DNA of 14,160 nt, taken from Alcanivorax sp. (GTDB lineage: Bacteria > Pseudomonadota > Gammaproteobacteria > Pseudomonadales > Alcanivoracaceae). Positions 7,606-14,160 of this stretch are shown here, piece by piece. Made by a program: the position numbers and the translations under genes. The notes under the pieces were generated by a model, which was given only the letters and a program-made list of their open reading frames with translations, did not search any database and had not been told where the DNA came from. The first letter of the stretch is position 1. Each line of letters opens with the position of its first letter. The DNA lies in assembly GCA_007135015.1 (NCBI GenBank), contig SLJS01000324.1, positions 1-14,160 on the forward strand. Direction: 5' to 3'.

Positions 7606-7622
7606 GCGCCCCTTCGGGGCGC
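7606..7622. terminator. right 17-nt GC hairpin at the end of the envelope operon
   Basis: GCGCCCC-TTC-GGGGCGC is a perfect 7-bp stem with a 3-base loop. Its outer base at 7622 is also the last base of the TAG stop codon of the minus-strand CsgG/FlgT-like gene. It is followed on the minus strand by the heptamer array and not by a T-run. It probably defines or protects the 3' end of the operon transcript. Confidence 0.5.
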
Positions 7623-8917
7623 TACTCTCCCCAATCCAGCGGCGCCTCGGAGGAGCCGGGGCTGAGCGGGCGCTGGCCCGGCTTGTGGTCGTCCTCCTCG
7701 GGTGTGGCGGCAACCCGCAGAATGACGTTGCGCCGCAGTACATCCGGGTCGCCGTTGATCAGCTCCGCCCTGCCGTAGTCCCGATTCACCGAGGTGACCC
7801 GGAGTGTGGCCTGTGCGTCCGTCTCCAGGCGCAGGCCCAGATTCGTGTCCGGATCGTGGATCTCGCGGCCGACCTCGTGGACCGACAACAGGGTGCCTTC
7901 CTTCAGGCTGCCGCGACCGCGACTGATGTAGACCCTGTTGCCGCCGGCTGGGGCCAGAATGCGCATGGGATGAAGGGTATCGAGCACCTCCCGGGAAAGC
8001 GGGCGTGCCACATCGGGGAAAAGGACTTCGCCGATGCGTTCGGGCTCCCGGCTGGCGCGGATGCCGGCTTCATTGAGTCGGTCACGCAGGTAGGCCCCTT
8101 CCTCGCGGTAGACAAAGGTGTCGGAACGAAGGATCTCGCGGGTCGCGGGCTCCAGAAGCCGGTAGCTGATCCGGATGGCCGGTTCCAGAGTGGTCATCTG
8201 GATCCCGTATACGTCGCGCTCCTTGCCTCCGAGCTGGAACTGTTCGATCTCGCCGACCATCAGCAGGTCCGCCCCGATTTCCTGCCCCTGGCGGAGCTGT
8301 TCACCTGGCGAAAGGCTGGAGGCGGTCCTTTCGAGTTCCGAGAAAGCCTCATCGTCAAAGCTGCGATCCAGCACGCGCACGCGGTGGCTGTCGGAGAAAC
8401 TGTTGACCAGCGCCTGGCGCAGTCGCCGGGCGAGACGATCTCCGGAAAGCCACTCTCCGACATTATATTCCTCCTGGTCGGTACGGAATCTGGCCACTGC
8501 GAGAGAGGGAAGCTGTTCCAGATCGGGGCGAAGGCCCCGGTACTGCAAGAGTTCGGCTTCCACCCGGGCCTGCCAGAGGCCTTCCTCTGCGCGGCTGACT
8601 TCGTGGACCTGATAGCCGCGCACTGCGGCAAGCACGTGCTGGCGGGCTTCCGGTCTGCTGTAGCGCCTGCCAGTCAGCGTCGACACACCTTCGGTGGAGT
8701 GCACGACCCATTCATGCACATGGTTTCCAAAGTCCGGATCCAGGCTGATGCCCACGCCCAGCCCCTGCCGGGCCGCCTCGAGCAGTCCGTGTGTAATGGC
8801 CGAATGGGGGGAGTCGCCATAGCCGGTGGCCTCGATGCGCAGCGTTTCATCGTCGGCATGAAGTGCGCCGGCCAATACAAGAAGGAAAATGGCAAGAAGA
8901 TGTACGGGGTGTTTCAT
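7622..8917 (-). CDS. periplasmic CsgG/FlgT-like protein of the LpoB operon
   Basis: The product is 431 residues with a signal peptide (hydrophobic residues 6-18, likely cut after ALHA at residue 21) and no lipobox, so it is predicted periplasmic. It appears three-domain. An N-terminal segment at about 25-130 (EATGYGDSPHSAITHGLLEAARQ) resembles the FlgT N-terminal domain. A central CsgG-like domain at about 136-300 carries LAVARF, the helix LARRLRQALVNSF and IGADLLMVGEIEQF. A C-terminal domain at about 318-403 (GNRVYISRGRGSLKEGTLLSVHEVG) resembles the beta-barrel-like C-terminus of FlgT. Residues after about 405 are a Pro/Asp-rich tail. GAGG with a 9-base spacer supports the start, only 11 bases after the lpoB stop codon. 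Family assignment is by remembered motif pattern; a role in flagella is not implied by the neighbours. It is the last gene of the operon. Confidence 0.75.
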   Translation of the reverse strand: MKHPVHLLAIFLLVLAGALHADDETLRIEATGYGDSPHSAITHGLLEAARQGLGVGISLDPDFGNHVHEWVVHSTEGVSTLTGRRYSRPEARQHVLAAVRGYQVHEVSRAEEGLWQARVEAELLQYRGLRPDLEQLPSLAVARFRTDQEEYNVGEWLSGDRLARRLRQALVNSFSDSHRVRVLDRSFDDEAFSELERTASSLSPGEQLRQGQEIGADLLMVGEIEQFQLGGKERDVYGIQMTTLEPAIRISYRLLEPATREILRSDTFVYREEGAYLRDRLNEAGIRASREPERIGEVLFPDVARPLSREVLDTLHPMRILAPAGGNRVYISRGRGSLKEGTLLSVHEVGREIHDPDTNLGLRLETDAQATLRVTSVNRDYGRAELINGDPDVLRRNVILRVAATPEEDDHKPGQRPLSPGSSEAPLDWGE

Positions 8918-8928
8918 TTGCAGAGGCC

Positions 8929-9519
8929 TCAGAGTCCGAACAGTCCCCTCGAGCGGGTCTTGCGAATCTCTTTCTCGCTGGCCCACTCGATGATTCCGGT
9001 TTCCAGGTTCAGCATGTTCAGCGTGAACTTGTAATAATTGTCGCGAGTGCTTCCGTCGCGCTTGGCAATGCCGGTCAGTGCGCCATAGAGCATGAACTCG
9101 GAGCCGATGTGGCGGCCCATTTCCCGGGCCGTGTCCGGGTCCACCATGCCGCTGTCACGCTGGTATTCCAGCTGGTCGCGCACCCGGTCGACGCTGGTCA
9201 TGTCCACGAACCGGAACTTCCCTGACTGGATCAGCTTGGTGCGGATGCTGTCGGTGATGCTCTCCGTGTCCACGTGTTCGGACGTGCGGTTCTGGACCCG
9301 GTCGACAAAGAGTACCGGGCGGCGCTCGCGGGTCATCTCCCGCACGGGCGGGAAGGTCAGCATGTCATCGACCATGGCGTTGGCGATCATCTGCAGATCC
9401 GTGGAGCCGAAGTCCACCGTGACGGTTTCCACGTCGGTGGGATCGCCGTATTGCACCCGGGTGCAGCCCGTGAGTGTGAGCGTTGCAGCGAGAAGAATCA
9501 GGATTGCCGTGCGTGCCAT
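8929..9519 (-). CDS. lpoB: penicillin-binding protein activator LpoB
   Basis: The product is a 196-residue lipoprotein. Its signal peptide ends in a lipobox LTLTGC with lipidated C19, followed by Thr-Arg and not by Asp, which favours the outer membrane. The globular part from about residue 40 has the LpoB/CsgG-type fold signature: PVLFVDRVQNRTSEHVDT, then TDSIRTKLIQSGKFRFVD, then GRHIGSEFMLYGALTGI, ending in the characteristic RGLFGL. In E. coli LpoB (213 residues) reaches from the outer membrane through peptidoglycan to stimulate PBP1b glycosyltransferase and transpeptidase. The linker after C19 here is shorter, about 20 residues. GGAG stands 11 bases before the ATG, 19 bases after the stop of the ycfL-like gene. 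A longer reading from 9558 would add residues ahead of the signal peptide and overlap that gene. The ycfL-lpoB order is the same as in E. coli. Confidence 0.88.
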   Translation of the reverse strand: MARTAILILLAATLTLTGCTRVQYGDPTDVETVTVDFGSTDLQMIANAMVDDMLTFPPVREMTRERRPVLFVDRVQNRTSEHVDTESITDSIRTKLIQSGKFRFVDMTSVDRVRDQLEYQRDSGMVDPDTAREMGRHIGSEFMLYGALTGIAKRDGSTRDNYYKFTLNMLNLETGIIEWASEKEIRKTRSRGLFGL

Positions 9520-9538
9520 TTCGGTTGTCTCTCCCGGG

Positions 9539-9934
9539 TCAGCGGACCCGCAGCTCAAAACGTTTTACTGAAGGGTTGGGTGCCACGCCCTGGAGGTGGT
9601 CGCGGCTGCGGGCGGCAAGCTCGCGGGGCTTCCAGGGTTCGCCTTCGGCTGCCACTTCCATGCCTTCGGCGTTGAACCAGCGGAATTTGTACTGGTAGTC
9701 GGTGCGGAAGGCGGAAGGGTTCTCCACGGTTACCTGTACCTGAAGCACATCGTTGTGCCATTGCTCGATCACGTCCACCACCTGTACCCGGCCCTGGAGT
9801 GTGCCGGTTTCGTAATGGACCAGATCGCTGTAATCCTCCTGACCGTCCGCTTCACGCTGGGCGCAGCCGTAAAGCAGTACAGAGGCCAGCAGTAACAGAA
9901 GAAGACCGGGTGAACGCGACCGGACCTGCCTCAT
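9539..9934 (-). CDS. ycfL: YcfL-family lipoprotein
   Basis: The product is a 131-residue lipoprotein with a basic N-terminus (MRQVRSRSPG), a Leu-rich core and lipobox LLYGC, lipidated C24. The mature part matches the DUF1425/YcfL pattern: a beta-rich domain with VENPSAFRTDYQYKFRWFN and then a GMEV...PW segment. E. coli YcfL is of similar size (125 residues), and its function is unknown. GGAG with a good spacer precedes the ATG. The start codon overlaps the stop of the upstream gene in an ATGA, so translation is probably coupled. Its position just ahead of lpoB suggests a helper role at the outer membrane, which is inference only. Confidence 0.85.
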   Translation of the reverse strand: MRQVRSRSPGLLLLLLASVLLYGCAQREADGQEDYSDLVHYETGTLQGRVQVVDVIEQWHNDVLQVQVTVENPSAFRTDYQYKFRWFNAEGMEVAAEGEPWKPRELAARSRDHLQGVAPNPSVKRFELRVR

Positions 9935-11283
9935 TGTCTTTCCTCCAGAACGGGCAGCACGCTGACCTGCAGGCGGGCGCCGGCATCGGTGACGCGGACC
10001 AGGGTGACGCCGCCGGCGACCACGGGCACGTCCACACTAGCACCGCCTCCGGGGCCGGACAACTTGAGGTTTCTTTCGCCGGGTTCGAGTTCCATGCGGG
10101 CTACCTGGGTATTGGCGGGCAGGCTCAACCAGCTGCGCAGATCCGCCCGCTCCGAGGCCAGATTATAGACCTGGACCGCGAAGAAGCCGAGTACGCCCCA
10201 CTCCTCGGCCCGCTTCTGGGCCTCGTACCGGGCCCGGGCACGCAGGGTATGACGCAGCAGCATGCCGGGCATCCGGTCGGCGAGGGCGCGGGCGGCCATG
10301 GCATCAATGCGCGCGATTTCCGTGGTCTCCCGGGTGGTTCCGTCATCGACAAGAATGCGCATGGGCCGTCCCGGGCGAAAGTCCGCCGGATCATAGGTGG
10401 GCAGGGCAATGGGTATGTAGCCATGGCGGGTGGGAATGGGGAAGCTGACTTCGCGCCGCGGCGGAACCAGACCCTGCTCGTAGGAGACCACCACCAGTCC
10501 CCGGTCCGGCTCGTGTCGCCGGGCCTGCTTCGCCTCGGCGCGCTGCAGATCCTGCTGGATGAGCTCCAGTTCCGGGCGGATCTGCAGGGCCCGACGGTAG
10601 TCCACCATGGCGTTGTTGTAGTCGCCGGTGCCTTCCCGGAAGACGCCGGCGAGGTAGTAGAGCCAGGCATTCTCGATGCTCGAGCGCACCGGCGCGGCGG
10701 CGGTGTTGATACCCCCCAGTTCCTCGGGAAGGCTGTGGACGGGAATTCCCTCCTCCCGGGCTTTCTCTTCGGCATCGGCGATCTCGCGCTCGCGGCGGCG
10801 TTCCGCCCGGCGCTGCTCTTCCGTGACCCGCCGGAATTCCACCGCCGCACCTTCGAGCCGGCCCAGGCGCCAGAAATTGAGCGCCTGGAATCCGTGGAGC
10901 AGGATGCGCTCGTAATCCTCGCCCCGATAAGGCAGTGCGTTATCGTTGGTCAGCAGTGCCGAGCCGGTGGCGCCCAGGCCGGTCAGGCGGATCAGCGCCT
11001 CGTCGTCCTGTTCATTGTAGAGGGCGATGGCCTTGCGGAAGTCTTCCAGGCTGGTGGCGGGCTCGCCGCCAAGCTGCGCAAGCCGGCCCATTTCCTGAAG
11101 ATAGAGCAGTTCGTTGGTGCCCCGGGCCCGTCTCGCCAGGGTGTCGCGGACCCCCGGAGCCGATTCCTGGGCGATGCCGTGCCGCCAGGCCGATGCCTGT
11201 TCCGGGTAGGGCTGAAAGACGGTGCTGCCGGCGCAGCCGAGAAGCTGTGCCAGCGCCACCACCATGGCCAGGGCTCTGAACAT
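9931..11283 (-). CDS. COG3014-like TPR-containing lipoprotein
   Basis: The product is 450 residues. A short signal peptide MFRALAMVVALAQLLGC places the lipidated cysteine at C17. The N-terminal half is helical with TPR-like pairs (about 75-160 and 203-250, including TGDYNNAMVDYRRALQIRP). Within it lies a charged Arg/Glu helix at about 152-178. The C-terminal half (about 262-445) is beta-rich, with VVVSYEQGLVPPRREVSFPI and an immunoglobulin-like end. This matches the COG3014 family, which is often encoded next to ycfL and lpoB in gammaproteobacteria. The function is unknown. No clear ribosome site precedes the ATG at 11283; a GTG at 11337 would add 18 residues before the signal sequence and is less likely. 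It is the first gene of the four-gene operon and lies 75 bases downstream of serA on the same strand, so read-through from serA is possible. Confidence 0.8.
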   Translation of the reverse strand: MFRALAMVVALAQLLGCAGSTVFQPYPEQASAWRHGIAQESAPGVRDTLARRARGTNELLYLQEMGRLAQLGGEPATSLEDFRKAIALYNEQDDEALIRLTGLGATGSALLTNDNALPYRGEDYERILLHGFQALNFWRLGRLEGAAVEFRRVTEEQRRAERRREREIADAEEKAREEGIPVHSLPEELGGINTAAAPVRSSIENAWLYYLAGVFREGTGDYNNAMVDYRRALQIRPELELIQQDLQRAEAKQARRHEPDRGLVVVSYEQGLVPPRREVSFPIPTRHGYIPIALPTYDPADFRPGRPMRILVDDGTTRETTEIARIDAMAARALADRMPGMLLRHTLRARARYEAQKRAEEWGVLGFFAVQVYNLASERADLRSWLSLPANTQVARMELEPGERNLKLSGPGGGASVDVPVVAGGVTLVRVTDAGARLQVSVLPVLEERQ

Positions 11284-11338
11284 GGAGGCATGGTAGCAGC
11301 TTGACGAAGGAGAAAGGCCGTCTCCAGCTACCCGCACT

Positions 11339-11359
11339 CCGAAGCCCGAAGCCCGAAGC
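11339..11359. repeat. three-copy heptamer (CCGAAGC / GCTTCGG) at the serA stop codon
   Basis: Three perfect, unspaced copies of CCGAAGC lie at 11339-11345, 11346-11352 and 11353-11359. The last base is also the final base of the TAG stop of serA. On the serA strand the transcript runs straight from the stop into GCUUCGG copies, which can form small UUCG-type hairpins. The unit differs from the ACCGACC array at 7555. Confidence 0.85.
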
Positions 11360-12588
11360 TAAAACAGTACCCGTGAGTGGATGGTGCCTTCGATGCCGCG
11401 GAGCTTCTTCAGCGCGAACTGGCTGTACTCGGCGTCCACGTCCGTGACCACATAGCCGATCCGGTCGTTGGTGCGCAGATACTGCCCGGAGATATTGATC
11501 CCGTTGTCCGAGAAGATCTGGTTGATCTGGGACAGAATGCCGGGGATGTTGCGGTGAATGTGCAGCAATCTGTGCATGCCCGGGTGGGAGGGCAGCGCCA
11601 CTTCCGGGAAGTTCACCGACTGCACCGTGGAGCCGTTGTCGGAGTAGAGCACAAGCTTCTCGGAAACCTCGGTGCCGATGTTCTCCTGGGCTTCCTGGGT
11701 GGAACCGCCCACATGGGGGGTGAGGATGACGTTGTCGAAGGCTCGCAGCGGTGAGTGGAATTCCTCGTCGTTGGAGCCCGGCTCCTCCGGAAAGACGTCA
11801 ATGGCCGCGCCCAGCAGTCGCCCCTCATCCAGTGCGGCGGTCAGCGCATCGATGTCCACCACCTTGCCGCGGGCGGCATTGATCAGGCAGCTGCCGCGCT
11901 TCATTTGGGCAAGCTGTTCGGCACCGATCATCCAGCGGGTGGTTTCCGTGTCCGGGACATGCAGGGTCACTACATCGGACATGGCCAGCAGTTCGTTGAG
12001 GCTCTGTACCTGGGTGGCGTTGCCCAGCGGAAGCCGGGTGGTGACATCGTAGAAGGACACCTTCATGCCCAGCGCCTCGGCCATTACGCTGACCTGTGCG
12101 CCAATATTGCCGTAGCCGACGATACCCAGTCGCTTGCCGCGCACTTCGTAGCTGTTCTTCGCCGACTTCATCCAGCCGCCGCGGTGGCAGGCCGCGTTCC
12201 TGGCGGGAATGCCGCGCATCAGCATGATCGCTTCGCTGATGACCAGCTCGGCCACCGAACGGGTATTGGAATAAGGCGCATTGAACACGGGGATGCCGCG
12301 CTCCAGGGCGGCGTCCAGGTCCACCTGATTGGTCCCGATGCAGAAACAGCCCACGCCGATAAGCTTGCGTGCCGCCTCGAAGACCTCTTCGGTCAGGCGG
12401 GTGCGCGAGCGAATGCCGACAAAGTGGGCGTCGGCGACCTTTTCCTTGAGCTCCTCTCCGTCGAGGGCCGCGGGGATCTGTTCAATGTTGTTGTAGCCGT
12501 TGGCCCGCAGATTTTCTACGGCGGATTCGTGGATGCCTTCCAGCAACAGAAAACGGATCTTGTCCTTCTCGAGAGAAGTCCTTGCCAT
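11359..12588 (-). CDS. serA: D-3-phosphoglycerate dehydrogenase, E. coli type with ACT domain
   Basis: The product is 409 residues, nearly the length of E. coli SerA (410), and alignable by eye along its whole length. It oxidises 3-phosphoglycerate to 3-phosphohydroxypyruvate with NAD+, the first step of L-serine synthesis, and is cytosolic. The Rossmann loop GYGNIG is at 158-163. The catalytic set is R240 (NAARGKVVD), E269 (DVFPEEP) and H292 (TPHVGGS). The C-terminal ACT domain (about 338-409) keeps the serine-binding pattern H345, N347 and N365 (HIHRNIPG and SDNGINIS), so feedback inhibition by serine is expected. The start MARTSLEKDKIRF lines up with E. coli MAKVSLEKDKIKF; an ATG two codons upstream and a TTG before it are possible but unneeded. 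The gene is divergent from the D-2-hydroxyglutarate dehydrogenase gene, which may recycle a by-product of this enzyme. Confidence 0.97.
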   Translation of the reverse strand: MARTSLEKDKIRFLLLEGIHESAVENLRANGYNNIEQIPAALDGEELKEKVADAHFVGIRSRTRLTEEVFEAARKLIGVGCFCIGTNQVDLDAALERGIPVFNAPYSNTRSVAELVISEAIMLMRGIPARNAACHRGGWMKSAKNSYEVRGKRLGIVGYGNIGAQVSVMAEALGMKVSFYDVTTRLPLGNATQVQSLNELLAMSDVVTLHVPDTETTRWMIGAEQLAQMKRGSCLINAARGKVVDIDALTAALDEGRLLGAAIDVFPEEPGSNDEEFHSPLRAFDNVILTPHVGGSTQEAQENIGTEVSEKLVLYSDNGSTVQSVNFPEVALPSHPGMHRLLHIHRNIPGILSQINQIFSDNGINISGQYLRTNDRIGYVVTDVDAEYSQFALKKLRGIEGTIHSRVLF

Positions 12589-12703
12589 GGTCATCAAGCT
12601 CGGTAGCGGGAAAAGAGGGCGCGTATGCTACCATAGCCCGCCGCTGAAAACGCCAGCCGGCCCTGTCCGGCGTGACTAATCGGTTCTGCTCGGAGTTTCA
12701 CAA
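12589..12703. promoter_or_regulatory. divergent serA / D2HGDH promoter region
   Basis: The 115-bp gap must carry promoters in both directions. I see TATGCT at 12624-12629 (a possible plus-strand -10) and no convincing -35 on either strand. A GCCGG/CCGGC inverted repeat (12656-12660 and 12667-12671) with a 6-base loop lies about 33 bases before the plus-strand ATG; it could be an operator or a leader hairpin. GGAG at 12692-12695 is the ribosome site of the plus-strand gene. Confidence 0.45.
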
Positions 12704-14101
12704 ATGCCTGATACCAGCCCCGTCGCCCTGTTCCGCCCGCTTCTGGGCGAGCGCCGCTGCCTGGATGATGCCGACAGCCTGGCTCGCTACGGGGTGGACT
12801 GGACCAGGGTGTGGGACCCCGCCCCGGCCGCCGTGCTGCTGCCGGAGACGGTCGAGGAACTGCAGGAAATCGTGCGGATCGCCTGTGAGCACGGCATCGC
12901 CATTATTCCCTCGGGCGGACGCACCGGCCTGTCCGCCGGGGCCGTGGCCGCCGCCGGCGAGGTGGTGGTGGCCATGGATCGTATGAATGCCATCCGCGAT
13001 TTCGACCCGGCCGAGCGGGCGGTCACCGTGGAAGCCGGCGTGGTCACCGAACAGCTCCAGCAATTCGCCGAGGAGCAGGGGCTGTTCTATCCGGTGGACT
13101 TTGCCTCTGCCGGTTCCAGCCAGATCGGCGGCAATATCGCCACCAACGCCGGCGGCATCAAGGTGATTCGCTACGGCATGACCCGCAACTGGATCAGCGG
13201 CCTGAAGGTGGTCACCGGCAGCGGCGAGTTGCTGGATCTCAACCGCGGGCTGATCAAGAACGCAACCGGCTATGATTTCCGGCACCTGTTCATCGGCTCG
13301 GAGGGGACCCTGGGCCTGGTTGCCGAGGCGCGCGTGCAGCTGGCGCGCCCGCCGCGGGACCTGACGGTGCTGGTGCTGGGCACGTCGGGCTTTCGCGAGA
13401 TCATGCAGGTGCTGCATGCCTTCCAGCAGAAGATCGACCTCACCGCCTTCGAGTTCTTTTCCGACCGGGCCATGAATCATGTGCTCGAGCACGGGGTGAA
13501 TCCCCCCTTCGATGCACGCACGCCCTTCTACTGCCTGCTCGAGTTCGAGGGTCTTTCCGAAGGCATTCTGGAAGAGGCCATGGCTGTCTTCGAGCACTGC
13601 GTGGAGCAGGGCTGGGTGGAAGACGGTGTCATGAGCCAGTCGCTACAGCAGGCCGAGCAGCTCTGGCAACTGCGTGAGCGGATCTCCGAAAGTATTTCAC
13701 CCTGGACACCCTACAAGAACGACATTTCGGTCACAGTGGGTCGGGTGCCGGACTTTGTCGAGGAAGTGGATGCGGTGGTGCAGGAGCACTATCCGGATTT
13801 CGAGATTGTATGGTTCGGCCATATCGGTGACGGCAATCTGCACCTGAACATACTCAAGCCGGAGGACCTGGACTGGGAAGCTTTCCTGGAACGCTGCGGC
13901 CATGTTTCGCGCTGGGTGTTCGAGATCGTCGAGAAGTACCAGGGCTCGGTTTCGGCCGAGCACGGCGTGGGCCGACTGAAGAAACCCTGGCTCGCCTATT
14001 CGCGTTCACCAGCCGAGATCGAGTACATGAAGGCGGTGAAAAAGGTCTTCGATCCGTACGGCATCATGAACCCGGGAGCGATGATCGACTCCGGCCGCTG
14101 A
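12704..14101 (+). CDS. FAD-dependent D-2-hydroxyglutarate dehydrogenase (GlcD/D-lactate dehydrogenase family)
   Basis: The protein is 465 residues and cytosolic, with the two-domain VAO/PCMH flavoenzyme layout. The FAD-binding domain (about 36-217) carries PSGGRTGLSAGAV (69-81), SAGSSQIGGNIATNAGGIK and KNATGYDFRHLFIGSEGTLG. The C-terminal substrate domain carries HIGDGNLHLNI (H373, H380, N382) and AEHGVGRLK (E419, H420), which are the expected metal- and substrate-binding residues. It ends with DPYGIMNPGAM, where the Lys usual after NPG is Ala. The length, motifs and divergent serA neighbour point to D2HGDH, which oxidises D-2-hydroxyglutarate to 2-oxoglutarate and passes electrons to electron-transfer flavoprotein. 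D-lactate or glycolate dehydrogenase is the alternative from sequence alone. There are no GlcE/GlcF neighbours in view. GGAG with an 8-base spacer supports the start. Confidence 0.85.
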   Translation: MPDTSPVALFRPLLGERRCLDDADSLARYGVDWTRVWDPAPAAVLLPETVEELQEIVRIACEHGIAIIPSGGRTGLSAGAVAAAGEVVVAMDRMNAIRDFDPAERAVTVEAGVVTEQLQQFAEEQGLFYPVDFASAGSSQIGGNIATNAGGIKVIRYGMTRNWISGLKVVTGSGELLDLNRGLIKNATGYDFRHLFIGSEGTLGLVAEARVQLARPPRDLTVLVLGTSGFREIMQVLHAFQQKIDLTAFEFFSDRAMNHVLEHGVNPPFDARTPFYCLLEFEGLSEGILEEAMAVFEHCVEQGWVEDGVMSQSLQQAEQLWQLRERISESISPWTPYKNDISVTVGRVPDFVEEVDAVVQEHYPDFEIVWFGHIGDGNLHLNILKPEDLDWEAFLERCGHVSRWVFEIVEKYQGSVSAEHGVGRLKKPWLAYSRSPAEIEYMKAVKKVFDPYGIMNPGAMIDSGR

Positions 14102-14121
14102 GGCGCCGGGGTGCCCTTTTT
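14102..14121 (+). terminator. intrinsic terminator of the D2HGDH gene
   Basis: GGCGC-CGGG-GTGCC forms a 5-bp stem with one G-T pair and a tetraloop, followed by C and five T. It begins directly after the stop codon. This is a short but classical layout. Confidence 0.6.
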
Positions 14122-14155
14122 GGGTTCTTTTTTTGGAAAACAAAAAAAGGAACCC
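14122..14155. terminator. long A/T-rich hairpin, possible second or bidirectional terminator
   Basis: The arms GGGTTCTTTTTTTG (14122-14135) and CAAAAAAAGGAACCC (14141-14155) pair with one bulged G around a GAAAA loop. The T7 tract lies inside the stem in both directions. It may back up the preceding terminator or serve a converging gene beyond the window edge. Confidence 0.5.
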
Positions 14156-14160
14156 GGCCA

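Larger units (their letters stand above)
7391..7622. repeat. inverted hairpin-plus-heptamer cassettes filling the convergent gap
   Basis: The left arm (about 7391-7436) is a 17-nt hairpin followed by GGTGGTCGGTGGTCAG and degenerate copies. The right arm, read on the minus strand from 7622, is the same hairpin followed by TGC and a regular GGTCGGT array. The two arms thus form an imperfect inverted repeat of 33-46 bases around a core of about 118 bases (7437-7554). I find no gene in the core. Each cassette sits just after the stop codon of the gene transcribed toward it, which suggests a 3'-end or terminator-like module. A small mobile element with inverted ends is the alternative. Confidence 0.6.

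Noticed and set aside
7420..7743. A 107-codon minus-strand open frame across the convergent repeats
   Set aside because: It runs through the heptamer array and hairpin and overlaps the end of the CsgG/FlgT-like gene; there is no ribosome site or family resemblance.
9799..11304. A 501-codon plus-strand open frame opposite the envelope operon
   Set aside because: It is antisense to the YcfL-like and COG3014-like lipoprotein genes, which have signal peptides, lipoboxes and coupled starts; the plus-strand product looks like no known protein.

Overview
The window looks like a GC-rich chromosomal segment of a gammaproteobacterium. SerA is of the E. coli type with an ACT domain. A YcfL-LpoB lipoprotein pair is present, and serA is divergent from a D-2-hydroxyglutarate dehydrogenase gene as in pseudomonads. 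An Ectothiorhodospiraceae- or Halomonas-like host would fit, but the genus cannot be fixed from the sequence alone. I see no tRNA, rRNA, transposase, CRISPR array or prophage gene. All eleven genes appear intact, and no gene-free stretch exceeds 300 bases.

Left part (1-6311): a signalling block. An exported TPR-like protein of unknown function (38-1030, minus) lies downstream of a 728-residue PAS-GGDEF-EAL protein with a C-terminal receiver domain (1193-3379, minus). Divergent from it run a receiver-only protein (3591-4103), a soluble histidine kinase (4187-5515) and an OmpR-type response regulator (5568-6311), all plus strand and closely spaced. The block therefore holds one kinase and three receiver domains. 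Two of the receivers are of the same subtype and sit on either side of the divergent promoter region, which suggests a phosphorelay feeding both c-di-GMP turnover and transcription.

Middle (6425-11283): an alpha/beta hydrolase (plus) converges on a four-gene minus-strand envelope operon. In order of transcription this is a COG3014-like TPR lipoprotein, a YcfL-like lipoprotein, LpoB (outer-membrane activator of PBP1b) and a periplasmic CsgG/FlgT-like protein. The operon has a 4-bp overlap and gaps of 19 and 11 bp. The 243-bp convergent gap holds two copies of a 17-nt hairpin in opposite orientation, each followed on its own strand by GGTCGGT-type heptamers. One of these is a nearly perfect seven-copy tandem array.

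Right part (11339-14160): serA (minus) is divergent from a D-2-hydroxyglutarate dehydrogenase (plus). In Pseudomonas these two enzymes are known to be metabolically coupled: SerA reduces 2-oxoglutarate to D-2-hydroxyglutarate while oxidising 3-phosphoglycerate, and the flavoenzyme recycles the product. A second, different heptamer repeat (three copies) begins on the last base of the serA stop codon. An intrinsic terminator and a long A/T-rich hairpin close the window.
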